Assembly: GCF_001435935.1 (NCBI RefSeq)
Contig: NZ_AZGM01000022.1
Coordinates: 1 to 64,000, forward strand
DNA: 64,000 nt
Source of the DNA: Limosilactobacillus panis DSM 6035
Lineage (GTDB): Bacteria > Bacillota > Bacilli > Lactobacillales > Lactobacillaceae
Direction: 5' to 3'
The position numbers were made by a program, and so were the translations under genes. The first letter of the stretch is position 1, and the number at the start of each line of letters is the position of its first letter. Positions 24,447-34,938 of the stretch are shown one piece after another. The notes under the pieces are model-generated. The model was not told the DNA's origin and ran no database searches. It worked only from the letters and a program-made list of their open reading frames with translations.

Positions 24447-24686
24447 CTAATGTGACGATACGTAAACTAAGGCAAGCGCCAAGATGAAGAAAAGTGCCCC
24501 ACAGATTGTGGTCACAATTTGCATGACGGCTTCAAATCCCCGGGCCTTGCGCCGGGAGAAAAGATCACCGGCACCACCAGTCAAGGCAGACATCGCATCG
24601 TTATCGTTTTTAGCTGGTTGCATCATTACACATGCAATCATGATTACACATACAATTAAAAAGATTGTCATTAAAGTATTATACAA
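24447..24686 (-). CDS. secG: Preprotein translocase subunit SecG
   Basis: Small subunit of the SecYEG channel that supports SecA-driven export. The 79 residues form two membrane helices (about 2-22 and 54-76) linked by 'SALTGGAGDLFSRRKARGFEAV', which carries the conserved GG and basic residues of SecG. The start is TTG with AGGAGG seven bases upstream. It heads the conserved secG-est-rnr-smpB cluster. Confidence 0.95.
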   Translation of the reverse strand: MYNTLMTIFLIVCVIMIACVMMQPAKNDNDAMSALTGGAGDLFSRRKARGFEAVMQIVTTICGALFFILALALVYVSSH

Positions 24687-24750
24687 GGATCTTCCTCCTA
24701 ATTTATACCGGCTATATCTCTAATATCATATCATATTACAACCGTGATTT

Positions 24751-26292
24751 CTATACATTCGCATAGTGCGCCGCCCGGCTGATCCGTTTATAGGCCTGGT
24801 TATTATTTGTTTGGACGGCGTGAACGATGATTGTGTCACCGGCAGCAAGAACCGTCTGGCCATTCGGAATAATCCGCTCTTCACCCCGGTAGATGGTCGT
24901 GACGATACTCGAGTACGGCCAAACAAAGTCGGCAATTTTCTTACCGTCCAGGCTGGATCCCGCGTAAATCGTCACTGACATCTCAACCTCGTGTTGAACA
25001 GCAGGGGTGTGCTTACCGATAAAGTTATTGAACATTGCGGTATAAACCGGCTCCCCATGAAGGCCATCAACAACCAGGTAAGCGACCATGGCCACGATTG
25101 CCAGGGGCATCAGGTGGGCCAGTGAGCCAACCATTTCCGTAATCAGCAAAATGGCGGTAAAGGGGGCCTTACTGATGCAGGCAAAGTAACCAGCCATCGC
25201 GTAAATAATAAAGTTCGGTAGGTAGCGAACCGGCAGCAAGCCCAAGCGAACCATCAAAGCACAGTAGACGGCCCCCAGTACAGCTCCCAGGGTCAGGATC
25301 GGTAAAAAGATTCCCCCGGGAAGCTGTGAGCTATAACTAATCATTGAAAAGACAAAGCGGAGGACGAAAAGTCCGACAAATAGGCTCAACGAAAACGGGA
25401 GGTTGGTCAGCCCGGTGATCAGCTGGTTCCCCCCACCCAGGGTGAGCGGGAAGTACCAGGCAACCGGCATGACTAACAGAAACGGTAATACGGGATACGC
25501 GTAAGGGGGAACCCACTTCAGCTTCCCGGTCCACTTATCAAGGTTCAAAATGATCACCTGGTAGAAACGCCCTAACAGGCCCAGTACCAGGCCAAGGACG
25601 ACCAGCTGCCAATAGAGGCCCGTCGGTAGCATGTGGTGATAGGGCACCGCTAATACCGGCCGCAAGCCAAAGAAGGTCATCGACACCATGTTGGAGCACA
25701 GGGAACTGACAAAGGTCGCCAGCCAAATCAAAGGCGAAAAGTTGTGGTAAACCTCCTCCAAGATAAAGATCGTGCTGGCAATCGGGGCGTTAAAGGCAGC
25801 GGCCAAACCGGCAGCGGCCCCACTGGCAATCCCCAGCTGGCGGTTTAGCTTGCCAGCGTGGAAGCTCTCGGCCAACCCCTGGCCAACTGCGGCCCCGAGT
25901 TGGATTGACGGTCCTTCCCGACCGAGGTAGAGCCCGGACCCAATCGCCAGGATTCCCCCGATGAACTTTCGCCAGAGGACCGGCCACCATTTTTCGTCAA
26001 ACTGACTAGTCAACTGCCCCTCAATCTGCGGAATCCCGGACCCCTTGATATTCGGGTAACGTTGGGTCATGATTCCCAGGATTAGAGCCAAAATCACGGA
26101 AGCCAGTGCCCACCAAATCAGCCCCGTTGGGTGGTGGTGAAAGTAGCGGAAACTAACCGTGACAAAGCCCAGCAAGTGTTGGATGGATAGGCGAAAGACG
26201 CTAACCACGAGGCCCGTCAAAAGGCCAATTAAGATGGCGCGCAAAACCTGGACGAGCTGGTTATGACGATGAATAAATTCTCCTCTGTTCAT
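24751..26292 (-). CDS. ClC-family chloride/proton or fluoride-type transporter with TrkA-C domain
   Basis: A 513-residue ClC protein with about ten to twelve membrane segments. The three selectivity motifs are present in order: GSGIP ('IKGSGIPQIEG'), GREGP ('GLYLGREGPSIQLGA', with the gating glutamate) and GIFLP ('LPGGIFLPILTLGAVLG'). A C-terminal TrkA-C-like cytosolic domain (about 435-505, 'SLDGKKIADFVWPYSSIVTTIYRGEERIIPNGQTVLAAGD') may bind a ligand. The gating glutamate indicates a chloride/proton exchanger, as used in acid resistance, but this is inferred. ATG with AAAGGACC upstream. Monocistronic. Confidence 0.92.
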   Translation of the reverse strand: MNRGEFIHRHNQLVQVLRAILIGLLTGLVVSVFRLSIQHLLGFVTVSFRYFHHHPTGLIWWALASVILALILGIMTQRYPNIKGSGIPQIEGQLTSQFDEKWWPVLWRKFIGGILAIGSGLYLGREGPSIQLGAAVGQGLAESFHAGKLNRQLGIASGAAAGLAAAFNAPIASTIFILEEVYHNFSPLIWLATFVSSLCSNMVSMTFFGLRPVLAVPYHHMLPTGLYWQLVVLGLVLGLLGRFYQVIILNLDKWTGKLKWVPPYAYPVLPFLLVMPVAWYFPLTLGGGNQLITGLTNLPFSLSLFVGLFVLRFVFSMISYSSQLPGGIFLPILTLGAVLGAVYCALMVRLGLLPVRYLPNFIIYAMAGYFACISKAPFTAILLITEMVGSLAHLMPLAIVAMVAYLVVDGLHGEPVYTAMFNNFIGKHTPAVQHEVEMSVTIYAGSSLDGKKIADFVWPYSSIVTTIYRGEERIIPNGQTVLAAGDTIIVHAVQTNNNQAYKRISRAAHYANV

Positions 26293-26360
26293 AAATAGGT
26301 CCTTTCAGAATAAGCTAAAGGATATTGTACTACAAAAGCGGCCAAGTGCCACGCCCCCGC

Positions 26361-26397
26361 AAATAAAAAAGAGCACCGTCATTATACTAGTGCTCCT
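26361..26397 (-). terminator. Terminator of the amino-acid permease gene
   Basis: GAGCAC (26371-26376) pairs with GTGCTC (26390-26395), extended by flanking A/T pairs; T run on the - strand. Confidence 0.8.
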
Positions 26398-26409
26398 TAG
26401 TCTAAATTT

Positions 26410-27792
26410 TTAAGCCTTTTCCCGGCTCAAGCCATGCCGCAAGAGGTAAATCAGGACTGCCAGGATGAGAACCACTGCCCCCACAATGACCGATACCCGG
26501 GTATCCGGGTTGATGAACATGAAGACCACAATGACGATCAACATGATAAAGGCGAAGTAGTTCGAGAATGGGTATAGTGGCAGTTTAAAGGGGTGGTCCG
26601 TCATCAAGTCGGGGTTGTTGTGCCGGAAGCGCAGTTCCGCCAGCAGGATGACAAACCACGGAATCATCCCCGGAAGAACGGATGAACTGAAGACAATCAC
26701 GAACATGTCTGCCGTGGACTTGCTGTAGATGGACGCAATGATGTCAATGATAAAGCCAATCAGGATCCCACCAGAAATTCCTAGGATAGCGGCATCCGGA
26801 ACGACCCGCTTGGAAAGACGACCAAAGATGCTTGGCGCATCCCCTTCGTGGGCCAGCTTAAAGAGCATTCGGCTGGAGCTGTAGATTCCTGAGTTAGCTC
26901 CCGAGAGCGCCGCCGTCAGCACAACAAAGTTAATAATGGAAGCAGCCGCGGTAATTCCCACCTTGGCAAAGGTAGAAACGAATGGTGAACCAACGCTGCT
27001 CAGCTTGTTCCACGGGTAAATTGTGACAATTACGAAAATTGCCCCAATGTAGAAAATCAGGATCCGGAACAAGACGGACTTAACGGACTTAACAATTGCC
27101 TTTTGGGGGTTGGCAACTTCACCAGCGGAAATCCCCAACAGTTCGATTCCTTCGTATGAGCCAACAATGATTGACATGGAGAAGAAGAACCCGCTCACCC
27201 CACCGGTGAAGAAGCCACCGTGGGACCAGAGGTTGCTGAAGCCAGTTGGTCTGCCACCGTTACCGAAGCCAAAGAAAATTACCAAGAAGCCGAGGATAAT
27301 CATAAAGATGATTGTGATCACCTTGATCATCGCAAACCAGAACTCCAGTGAACCATAGGCCTTTGCACTGGCAAGGTTGGCTAAAACCAAGAAAACAATA
27401 ATGACAATTCCGGCAATCCAGGTGTGCATGTGTGGCCACCAGTATTTAAGGTATTCCGTGGCGGCCACCACTTCCGACATCCCAACGACAATGTATTCGA
27501 AGACGTTCGCCCACTTGGCGATGTAACCGGCTAAGGGGTGAACGTACTCGGTTGCGTAATCGGCAAATGACCCGGTCCCGGGGTTGATATAAATCATCTC
27601 GCCGAGTGCCCGCATCACGATATACAAGATTAAACCAACAAAGGCATACGCCAGCAGAACAGACGGTCCCGTCCACTTGATTGTGGAAGTGGCCCCCATA
27701 AACAGGCCGACCCCGATGGCACCACCAAGTGAAATCATTTCCATTTGGCCGGCAGTCATCGACCGACGCAACTTTGGTGCTGAATTCTTCAT
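26410..27792 (-). CDS. APC-family amino acid permease
   Basis: A 460-residue transporter of the amino acid-polyamine-organocation family with twelve predicted membrane segments. 'AGQMEMISLGGAIGVGLFMGATSTIKWTGP' is the conserved first helix of the AAT subgroup, and 'GTGSFADYATEYVHPLAGYIAKW' and 'EVANPQKAIVKSVKSVLFRI' are further family marks. This subgroup carries amino acids such as D-serine/D-alanine/glycine, aromatic or branched-chain ones; the substrate cannot be decided. TATAAT-like sequences upstream, a terminator downstream: monocistronic. Confidence 0.92.
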   Translation of the reverse strand: MKNSAPKLRRSMTAGQMEMISLGGAIGVGLFMGATSTIKWTGPSVLLAYAFVGLILYIVMRALGEMIYINPGTGSFADYATEYVHPLAGYIAKWANVFEYIVVGMSEVVAATEYLKYWWPHMHTWIAGIVIIVFLVLANLASAKAYGSLEFWFAMIKVITIIFMIILGFLVIFFGFGNGGRPTGFSNLWSHGGFFTGGVSGFFFSMSIIVGSYEGIELLGISAGEVANPQKAIVKSVKSVLFRILIFYIGAIFVIVTIYPWNKLSSVGSPFVSTFAKVGITAAASIINFVVLTAALSGANSGIYSSSRMLFKLAHEGDAPSIFGRLSKRVVPDAAILGISGGILIGFIIDIIASIYSKSTADMFVIVFSSSVLPGMIPWFVILLAELRFRHNNPDLMTDHPFKLPLYPFSNYFAFIMLIVIVVFMFINPDTRVSVIVGAVVLILAVLIYLLRHGLSREKA

Positions 27793-27911
27793 ACTAATCG
27801 ATTCCCTTCCGTAATCACTTAACAGTTACAAAGTATATTATAGTTTCCCGTGATTTTCTATATTTTTCTCATCATTTTTTAACTTATTAGGAGAAATTTC
27901 AGCTATCACTT

Positions 27912-27966
27912 TATTAAAAAAAGAAAACAGCTGGTGAAACTAATTTAAATTAGCTTCACTAGCTGT
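27912..27966 (-). terminator. Terminator of ptsI
   Basis: ACAGCTGGTGAA (27927-27938) pairs with TTCACTAGCTGT (27955-27966, one mismatch), with an inner TAATTTAAATTA palindrome, then a T-rich tract on the - strand. Confidence 0.85.
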
Positions 27967-27985
27967 AATTATCATTTTTATTCGC

Positions 27986-29710
27986 CTAGTTGTTGGCCAG
28001 CCGGTCACGGACCAGCTGCTCAACTTCCTCATTGGTGACGCAGTTATTAACCGCCTCATTAACCAGGTCACTGCACTTCTGTGTATCGAGTTTACTCATC
28101 ATCATCCGGGTCCGGAGAATTGAGGAAGCGGACATGGAGTATTCGTCCAGTCCCATCCCCATTAACAATGGCAGTGCCAGACGGTCACCAGCCATCTCAC
28201 CACACATCGCGACCTTGGTATTGTGACGGTGACCGGCGTCGATCACGTGTTGAATTACCCCTAAAAAAGCTGGATTAAGTGGCTGGTAGAGGTCTGCCAC
28301 CGCATCGTTTCCCCGGTCGGCAGCAAAGCTATACTGGATCAGGTCATTCGTCCCGATGCTAAAAAAGTCAACTTCCTTTGCAAACTGGTCGGCATTGATT
28401 GCCGCTAGCGGAACCTCAATCATCATTCCCAACTTGATGTCGTCACCGAGTCCCGGCTGGTCCGCCTGGAGCTCTGACCGGCACTCATTGAAGATCTTTT
28501 CTGCCGCCCGCAGTTCAGCAATCGTTCCAATCATCGGGAACATGATGGAGAGGGGCCCAAACTGGGACGCCCGGATCAGGGCCCGTAGTTGGGTTTTAAA
28601 CATATCGGGATGCTTGAGGCTAATCCGGATGGCCCGGTAGCCCAAGAAGGGGTTCATCTCCCGTGGTAGAGGAAGGTATGGCAATGGCTTGTCGCCCCCA
28701 ATATCAAGGGTCCGCACCACAACGGGTTTGCCCCCCATTCCGGTCACCGCTTGACGGTATGCAGTAAACTGCTCTTCTTCGGTGGGCATATGGTCACTCC
28801 CCATGTAGAGGAATTCCGACCGGAAGAGGCCAACCCCATCGGCCCCCTGCCGGGTAGCATCTGCGACATCATCAGGGTTACCAATGTTCGCCTCAATGGC
28901 GAAGCGCTGGCCGTTTTTCGAGACGGACGGGGCGTTAACCAGCTGGGCCCAGTTTTGCCGCTCTTCTGTTAATTCGTGGGCCTTATCCCGGTAGCTCGTG
29001 ACCTTATCCTGGGTTGGTTCGACAAAGGCCACCCCGCGGAGACCATCAACGACCATTAGTTGGCCATCCCGGGTTAACTCGGCCGCGTGCTCTGTCCCGA
29101 CCACCGCTGGGATCCGCAGTGTCCGGGCCATGATTGCGGCGTGGCTTGTCCGGCCACCAACATCCGTGACGATCCCCTTAATAAATTTCTTATCCATCTG
29201 CGAAGTATCAGAGGGGGTCACTTCATGAGCGACAAGGATTACCGGATGATTGATTGTTGAAATGTCCGGGAGCTTCTTGCCCATCAAGTTGGCCATGGCT
29301 CGTTTAGCAACGTCCTTAACGTCACCAGCCCGTTCCTTAAAGTAAGGGTCGGTCATCTGGACCATGGTCTGGGCAAAGCGGCTAGTTACCTGGTCAACCG
29401 CCTCTTCGGCGCACAGTTGTTGCTGGTCAATCAGCTGCTTGACCTGGCCCAGTAGCTCGGGGTCCGCAAGAATAGCAATATGGGCATCGAATACTTGGAG
29501 GTCTTCGTCAGAGAGTCTTCCGCGGGCGTTTTTCTTAATGCGCCGTAATTCATCGGTGGATTCGTTAAATGCCTGTAACACCCGCTTGTATTCTGTCAGG
29601 GTATTATTGACCCGCCGCTTTTGGTAATGTAGGTCAGGTTCCACCAGGCGGTAAACTGGGGCAATCCCGATTCCCTCGCTGGCAGCAATTCCCTTAATCT
29701 CTTTGGCCAT
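27986..29710 (-). CDS. ptsI: Phosphoenolpyruvate-protein phosphotransferase (enzyme I of the PTS)
   Basis: Transfers phosphate from PEP to HPr, starting the sugar phosphotransferase cascade. The active His190 lies in 'VGGRTSHAAIMART'; the PEP-binding barrel has 'GVGLFRSEFLYMG', 'RTLDIGGDKPLPYL' and 'DFFSIGTNDLIQYSFAADRGN', and Cys in 'KVAMCGEMAGD'. The 574-residue length is normal. In most Firmicutes ptsH directly precedes ptsI; here the preceding gene is eno with its own terminator, and no HPr gene is visible nearby, so ptsI is a lone gene. hprK at 57830 shows the regulatory arm of the system exists. Confidence 0.97.
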   Translation of the reverse strand: MAKEIKGIAASEGIGIAPVYRLVEPDLHYQKRRVNNTLTEYKRVLQAFNESTDELRRIKKNARGRLSDEDLQVFDAHIAILADPELLGQVKQLIDQQQLCAEEAVDQVTSRFAQTMVQMTDPYFKERAGDVKDVAKRAMANLMGKKLPDISTINHPVILVAHEVTPSDTSQMDKKFIKGIVTDVGGRTSHAAIMARTLRIPAVVGTEHAAELTRDGQLMVVDGLRGVAFVEPTQDKVTSYRDKAHELTEERQNWAQLVNAPSVSKNGQRFAIEANIGNPDDVADATRQGADGVGLFRSEFLYMGSDHMPTEEEQFTAYRQAVTGMGGKPVVVRTLDIGGDKPLPYLPLPREMNPFLGYRAIRISLKHPDMFKTQLRALIRASQFGPLSIMFPMIGTIAELRAAEKIFNECRSELQADQPGLGDDIKLGMMIEVPLAAINADQFAKEVDFFSIGTNDLIQYSFAADRGNDAVADLYQPLNPAFLGVIQHVIDAGHRHNTKVAMCGEMAGDRLALPLLMGMGLDEYSMSASSILRTRMMMSKLDTQKCSDLVNEAVNNCVTNEEVEQLVRDRLANN

Positions 29711-29811
29711 ATTTCTCCTCCTCTGTTGGTCTTAATGACCATTCCCTAACATTATAGCGCAGGTCAGGGTAAAACGAAGCGGTTTCATCAATTTTATCCG
29801 CACGTTTTTAA

Positions 29812-29858
29812 AATACAATAGGTCCCCTCCCCGGTAAAATTCCCGGGATGGGGACCTA
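29812..29858 (-). terminator. Terminator of the gap-pgk-tpiA-eno operon
   Basis: GGTCCCC (29821-29827) pairs with GGGGACC (29850-29856), with an inner CCCGG/CCGGG stem; flanked by an AT-rich tract. Confidence 0.75.
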
Positions 29859-29881
29859 TTCAATGGTTAATTATTATTAAA

Positions 29882-31225
<1,344 letters not shown>

Positions 31226-31292
31226 TTAAATTCGATAGCTATCGCGCTACTTCATTAACATTGTATTATTTTGCACAACTAAAAACAAGCAT

Positions 31293-32045
31293 TTAATGGT
31301 TAACTATTTCTAAAAAAGTTTTCGCGTCCAGGCTATCCGCACCGACCAGGACACCGTCAATGTCGGCGGTTGCCATCAGCGCGCTAGTGTTTTCAGGAGT
31401 GACACTTCCCCCATAAAGGATCCGGACGTCATCGGCCACCGCATCACCGTACATGTCGCTGATCGTTTGGCGAATCAGGTAGCAGCCCTCCTCCGCCTGG
31501 TCAGGATCGGCACTCTGGCCACTACCAATTGCCCAGCTGGGCTCATAGGCAACGGTAACTTTACGAATGTCGTTGGGGCTTAACCCCTTTAAGTCGGCAA
31601 GGATCCGACCGACAACCCAATGGACCTTGTCGTCCTTGGCAATTCGCCTTCCCATTGTGTCATCACAGCAGACAATCGGGCAGAGGCCATTGTCAAGGGC
31701 CGCTTTCACCTTTTTATTAATCAACTCATCGTCTTCATGGAAGTACTTCCGGCGCTCAGAGTGGCCAAGGATAACGTGGTGAATTCCGGCCTGGTAAAGG
31801 GCAAAGGGACTTGTCTCCCCTGTATAGGCGCCGGCATTCTTGTAGAAGCAGTTTTCAGCCATCAACTTCAGTGGCGAGCCAGCTGCGGCATGCATCATTG
31901 GCATCAGGCACAGGGTCGGTGCCGCCAGGGCCGTTTGCAACTGGGCAGCGGGCGGCAGCTGATCCTTAATCTCTTTAACGAACGCAACGGCCTCATCAAC
32001 GGTTTTGTTCATTTTCCAGTTACCGGCAATAATCGGAATACGCAT
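31293..32045 (-). CDS. tpiA: Triosephosphate isomerase (canonical copy)
   Basis: Interconverts dihydroxyacetone phosphate and glyceraldehyde-3-phosphate. All catalytic residues are standard: Lys11 in GNWKM, His95-Ser96 in 'VILGHSERR', Glu168 in 'VAYEPSWAIGSG' and the phosphate loop 'ILYGGSV'. The start at 32045 (MRIPIIAGNWK) has GGGGG six bases upstream; the frame extends upstream to 32129 through a structured leader but without a start site. 250 residues. Embedded between pgk and eno, so it is the glycolytic enzyme; a second, divergent copy lies at 37937-38710. Confidence 0.97.
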   Translation of the reverse strand: MRIPIIAGNWKMNKTVDEAVAFVKEIKDQLPPAAQLQTALAAPTLCLMPMMHAAAGSPLKLMAENCFYKNAGAYTGETSPFALYQAGIHHVILGHSERRKYFHEDDELINKKVKAALDNGLCPIVCCDDTMGRRIAKDDKVHWVVGRILADLKGLSPNDIRKVTVAYEPSWAIGSGQSADPDQAEEGCYLIRQTISDMYGDAVADDVRILYGGSVTPENTSALMATADIDGVLVGADSLDAKTFLEIVNH

Positions 32046-32199
32046 AAAATTCCCCCTATTTAATGGATGGTCAGCCCCTGGGCAGCGGGCCCCCGCTTTA
32101 CCATTGTTAATTACACAAACGGGTCCCACCGCTTTTGCATCAGCGATGGAACCCCGTTTATCAACCTAAGCGACCAGTGCGGCCCCTTAGTCTAGTCAA
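32046..32199 (-). other. Structured pgk-tpiA intergenic leader
   Basis: On the - strand a 16-pair hairpin with one bulge forms from AAACGGGGTTCCATCGC and GCGGTGGGACCCGTTT (about 32112-32155), followed by AGCGGGGGCCCGCT (about 32085-32098). There is no T run, so this is more likely an mRNA processing or stabilising structure than a terminator. Confidence 0.5.
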
Positions 32200-33405
32200 T
32201 TATTTTTCAGAAATTGCGGCAATTCCTGGCAAAGTCTTCCCTTCGAGGTAGGTCAGTGAAGCACCACCACCAGTGGAAATGTGGGTCAACTTGTCAGCAA
32301 CACCCAATTGCTTTACGGCAGCGGTGGAGTCCCCACCACCGACAATGGTGGTTGCGTCATCCAGGGTACCAAGGAACTTACCGATTTCCAGTGTTCCCTT
32401 AGCAAAGTTAGGCATTTCGAAGACACCCATTGGGCCGTTCCAAACAACCGTCTTAGCGTCCTTCAAAACGTCTTCGTACTGCTTGATCGTCTTAGGACCA
32501 ATGTCAAGGGCCATCCAACCATCGTCAATGTCGCCTTCAACAACCTTGGTGTCGGCGTCGTTGTTGAACTTGTCAGCGACAACGTTATCGATTGGCAGTA
32601 CCAGCTTGTCGCCAGCCTTGTCCAGGATTTCCTTAGCAACGTCAATCTTGTCCTTTTCAACTAAGGAGTTACCAATCTTAATTCCCTTGGCAGCGTAGAA
32701 GGTGTAAGCCATCCCACCACCGATGATGATCTTGTCCGCCTTGTCCAGCAGGTGGTCAATAACACCAATCTTGTCGGAAACCTTGGCACCACCGAGGATG
32801 GCAACGAATGGACGTTGTGGGTTGTCGACAGCGTCACCTAAGAACTTGATTTCCTTTTCCATCAGGTAACCAGCAGCAGCCTTACCAGGCATGTTAGTGG
32901 CAATTCCGACGTTGGAAGCGTGCTTCCGGTGGGCAGTACCAAAGGCATCGTTGATGAAGACGTCACCGAGAGAAGCCCAGTACTTGCCTAATTCAGGGTC
33001 GTTACCGGATTCGCGCTTGACGTATTCGCCATCCTTAACATCTTCGTAACGGGTGTTTTGAACCAGCAGAACATCACCATTGTTCATGTTGTTAATGGCA
33101 TCTTCGAGTTGCTTACCTTCAGTTACGGGAACAAAGGTAACCGGCTTGTTCAGCAGGTTGGAAAGCCGTTCAGCAACTGGACGCATTGACAGACCTGGCT
33201 TGTCTTCTTCCTTCTTAACCCGACCTAAGTGGGAGAAAAGGATTGCCCGACCGCCGTGTTCAATGACGTACTTGATCGTTGGCAAAGCAGCTACGATCCG
33301 GTTGTCGTCGCCAACAACGCCATCCTTGATTGGCACGTTAAAGTCAACACGCATTAATACTTTTTTACCTTCTAATGGTAAATCTTCAACAGTAAGTTTA
33401 GCCAT
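32200..33405 (-). CDS. pgk: Phosphoglycerate kinase
   Basis: Makes ATP from 1,3-bisphosphoglycerate. 401 residues: the N-domain has '[16 protein letters not shown]', 'LFSHLGRVK' and '[10 protein letters not shown]', and the C-domain has '[17 protein letters not shown]', '[13 protein letters not shown]' and the nucleotide loop '[11 protein letters not shown]'. It follows gap by 85 bases, a gap that contains a hairpin with a T run that may reduce pgk relative to gap. ATG with AAAGGAGGAG upstream. Confidence 0.98.
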   Translation of the reverse strand: MAKLTVEDLPLEGKKVLMRVDFNVPIKDGVVGDDNRIVAALPTIKYVIEHGGRAILFSHLGRVKKEEDKPGLSMRPVAERLSNLLNKPVTFVPVTEGKQLEDAINNMNNGDVLLVQNTRYEDVKDGEYVKRESGNDPELGKYWASLGDVFINDAFGTAHRKHASNVGIATNMPGKAAAGYLMEKEIKFLGDAVDNPQRPFVAILGGAKVSDKIGVIDHLLDKADKIIIGGGMAYTFYAAKGIKIGNSLVEKDKIDVAKEILDKAGDKLVLPIDNVVADKFNNDADTKVVEGDIDDGWMALDIGPKTIKQYEDVLKDAKTVVWNGPMGVFEMPNFAKGTLEIGKFLGTLDDATTIVGGGDSTAAVKQLGVADKLTHISTGGGASLTYLEGKTLPGIAAISEK

Positions 33406-33426
33406 GTTTATTAGCTCCTCCTTTAA

Positions 33427-33470
33427 GAAAAAAAGTGGTTGGAGTTTCCTCCTCCCACCTTTTGTTTAGT
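33427..33470 (-). terminator. Hairpin with T run between gap and pgk (partial terminator)
   Basis: On the - strand AAAAGGTGGGAG can pair with CTCCAACCACTTTT (one mismatch/bulge), followed by TTTTTC. Likely a partial terminator giving a separate abundant gap transcript. Confidence 0.55.
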
Positions 33471-33490
33471 ACTTTTAGCTAAATGTCGGA

Positions 33491-34504
33491 TTAGAGTTCA
33501 GCAAAGTGAAGCAGGGTCCGAATCATGTTGCTAGTAAAGCCGTTTTCGTTGTCGTACCATGCAACGGTCTTAACTAATTGAGTACCATCTTCGCCTTCCA
33601 TAATTTCAGTTTGAGATGGGTCAAATACAGAACCGAAGGTAGAACCAATGATATCACTAGATACGATTGGGTCTTCAGTGTAACCGTAAGCAGGGTTGTT
33701 CTTAGTAGCTTCCTTCATAGCGTCGTTAACTTGGTCAACAGTGACCTTCTTGTTCAGAACAGAAACAAGTTCAGTCAAAGAACCAGTAGGAACGGCAACA
33801 CGTTGTGCGTGACCAGAAAGCTTACCGTTCAATTCAGGGATAACCAGGCCGATAGCCTTAGCAGCACCACTTGAGTGAGGAATAGTGTTAATAGCTGCGG
33901 CACGGTTGTTACGGAACTTCTTACCACGTGGTTGGTCAAGAACAGCTTGGCTACCAGTGTAAGCGTGGATAGTAGTCATAGTACCAACCTTGATACCGAA
34001 GTTCTTGTTAAGGAAGTATGCCATTGGAGCAAGGCAACTAGTCGTGCAAGAACCAGCTGAAACGATCTTGTCGTCAGCAGTAAGGGTGTCCAGGTTAACA
34101 CCAGGAACAACAGTTGGGATGTTACCAGCAGGTGCGGAAATCAGAACACGCTTTGCGCCGGCATCCAAGTGAGCTTGTGACTTTTCTGCAGAAGTGTAGA
34201 AACCAGTACATTCAAGGACAAAGTCAACACCGTCGTTCTTTACCCAAGGGATGTTACGTGCGTCACGTTCTGCGTATACAGGGTATTCCTTACCGTCAAC
34301 AACGATACCCTTGTCAGTGGATGAAACTTCACCATTGAACCGACCTTGGGTAGAGTCGTACTTGAGTAAGTAAGCCAACATTTCTGGTGAAGTCAAGTCG
34401 TTGATAGCAACAACTTCGATGTCATCAGTGTTGAGTTCGTGAATACGACGGAATGCTAAACGACCGATACGGCCGAAACCATTAATACCAATTTTTACAG
34501 TCAT
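33491..34504 (-). CDS. gap: Glyceraldehyde-3-phosphate dehydrogenase
   Basis: NAD-dependent oxidation of glyceraldehyde-3-phosphate. 337 residues: the Rossmann motif '[18 protein letters not shown]', the catalytic Cys in '[12 protein letters not shown]', and '[16 protein letters not shown]' at the C-terminus. Codon use is strongly biased, as expected for one of the most expressed genes. First gene of gap-pgk-tpiA-eno. In many relatives cggR precedes gap; here a tRNA-Arg does, so that repressor is absent at this locus. A promoter and a cre site stand upstream. Confidence 0.98.
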   Translation of the reverse strand: MTVKIGINGFGRIGRLAFRRIHELNTDDIEVVAINDLTSPEMLAYLLKYDSTQGRFNGEVSSTDKGIVVDGKEYPVYAERDARNIPWVKNDGVDFVLECTGFYTSAEKSQAHLDAGAKRVLISAPAGNIPTVVPGVNLDTLTADDKIVSAGSCTTSCLAPMAYFLNKNFGIKVGTMTTIHAYTGSQAVLDQPRGKKFRNNRAAAINTIPHSSGAAKAIGLVIPELNGKLSGHAQRVAVPTGSLTELVSVLNKKVTVDQVNDAMKEATKNNPAYGYTEDPIVSSDIIGSTFGSVFDPSQTEIMEGEDGTQLVKTVAWYDNENGFTSNMIRTLLHFAEL

Positions 34505-34615
34505 ACTGCAAATTCCTCCTTTAGGAAAAACATAATAAGTGTCTCATCTAACGAAATTAGTGGTTGAAATCACCACCACATTTCGTCAAACAAGGTACAA
34601 AACCTTACGCTCTTA

Positions 34616-34690
34616 ATAATACTCATCTTGTTTGGAATTGTCTATTCAATCACCTCAGAAATTTGCTTTTTTCTTGTGAAAACGTTATCT
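34616..34690 (-). promoter_or_regulatory. gap promoter and cre site
   Basis: On the - strand -35 TAGACA (34639-34644), 17-base spacer, -10 TATTAT (34616-34621), giving a leader of about 105 bases. On the + strand TGAAAACGTTATCT (34677-34690) matches the CcpA consensus TGNAANCGNWNNCW at all defined positions and lies upstream of the -35, a place suited to activation. Confidence 0.6.
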
Positions 34691-34713
34691 TGATTAAAAA
34701 ATTCAAATAATAC

Positions 34714-34742
34714 TTGCAATTTAATATGTGATGGGATATTAT
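34714..34742 (+). promoter_or_regulatory. Promoter of tRNA-Arg
   Basis: -35 TTGCAA (34714-34719), 17-base spacer, -10 TATTAT (34737-34742); the start would fall about seven bases before the mature tRNA. Confidence 0.65.
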
Positions 34743-34755
34743 AATATTCGTTGAC

Positions 34756-34827
34756 GCGCCCTTAGTGTAATGGATCGCACGTGAGATTCCGGTTCTCGAG
34801 ATCCGAGTTCGACTCTCGGGGGGCGCA
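34756..34827 (+). tRNA. tRNA-Arg (anticodon CCG)
   Basis: Cloverleaf visible: acceptor GCGCCCT/GGGGCGC with discriminator A, anticodon arm with loop TTCCGGT giving anticodon CCG (codon CGG), and T-arm CCGAG-TTCGACT-CTCGG. The D-arm is compact. CCA is not encoded. A terminator follows. CGG is a frequent codon in the neighbouring genes, which fits keeping a dedicated tRNA. Confidence 0.9.
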
Positions 34828-34840
34828 TTTTTTATTTAAG

Positions 34841-34879
34841 AAAAGCTGACGGGAATAATTTCCCGCCAGCTTTTTTGTT
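34841..34879 (+). terminator. Terminator of tRNA-Arg
   Basis: AAAGCTGACGGGA pairs with TCCCGCCAGCTTT (one mismatch), followed by TTTTTTG. Confidence 0.85.
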
Positions 34880-34892
34880 TTGCAAAAGGTAA

Positions 34893-34930
34893 ACAAAAAA
34901 GGCAGCACGCCAAAACGTGCTGCCTTTTTA
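34893..34930 (-). terminator. Terminator of the 43-residue basic protein gene
   Basis: GGCAGCACG (34901-34909) pairs with CGTGCTGCC (34916-34924); A and T runs on both sides make it potentially bidirectional. Confidence 0.9.
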
Positions 34931-34938
34931 TAGTAAGA

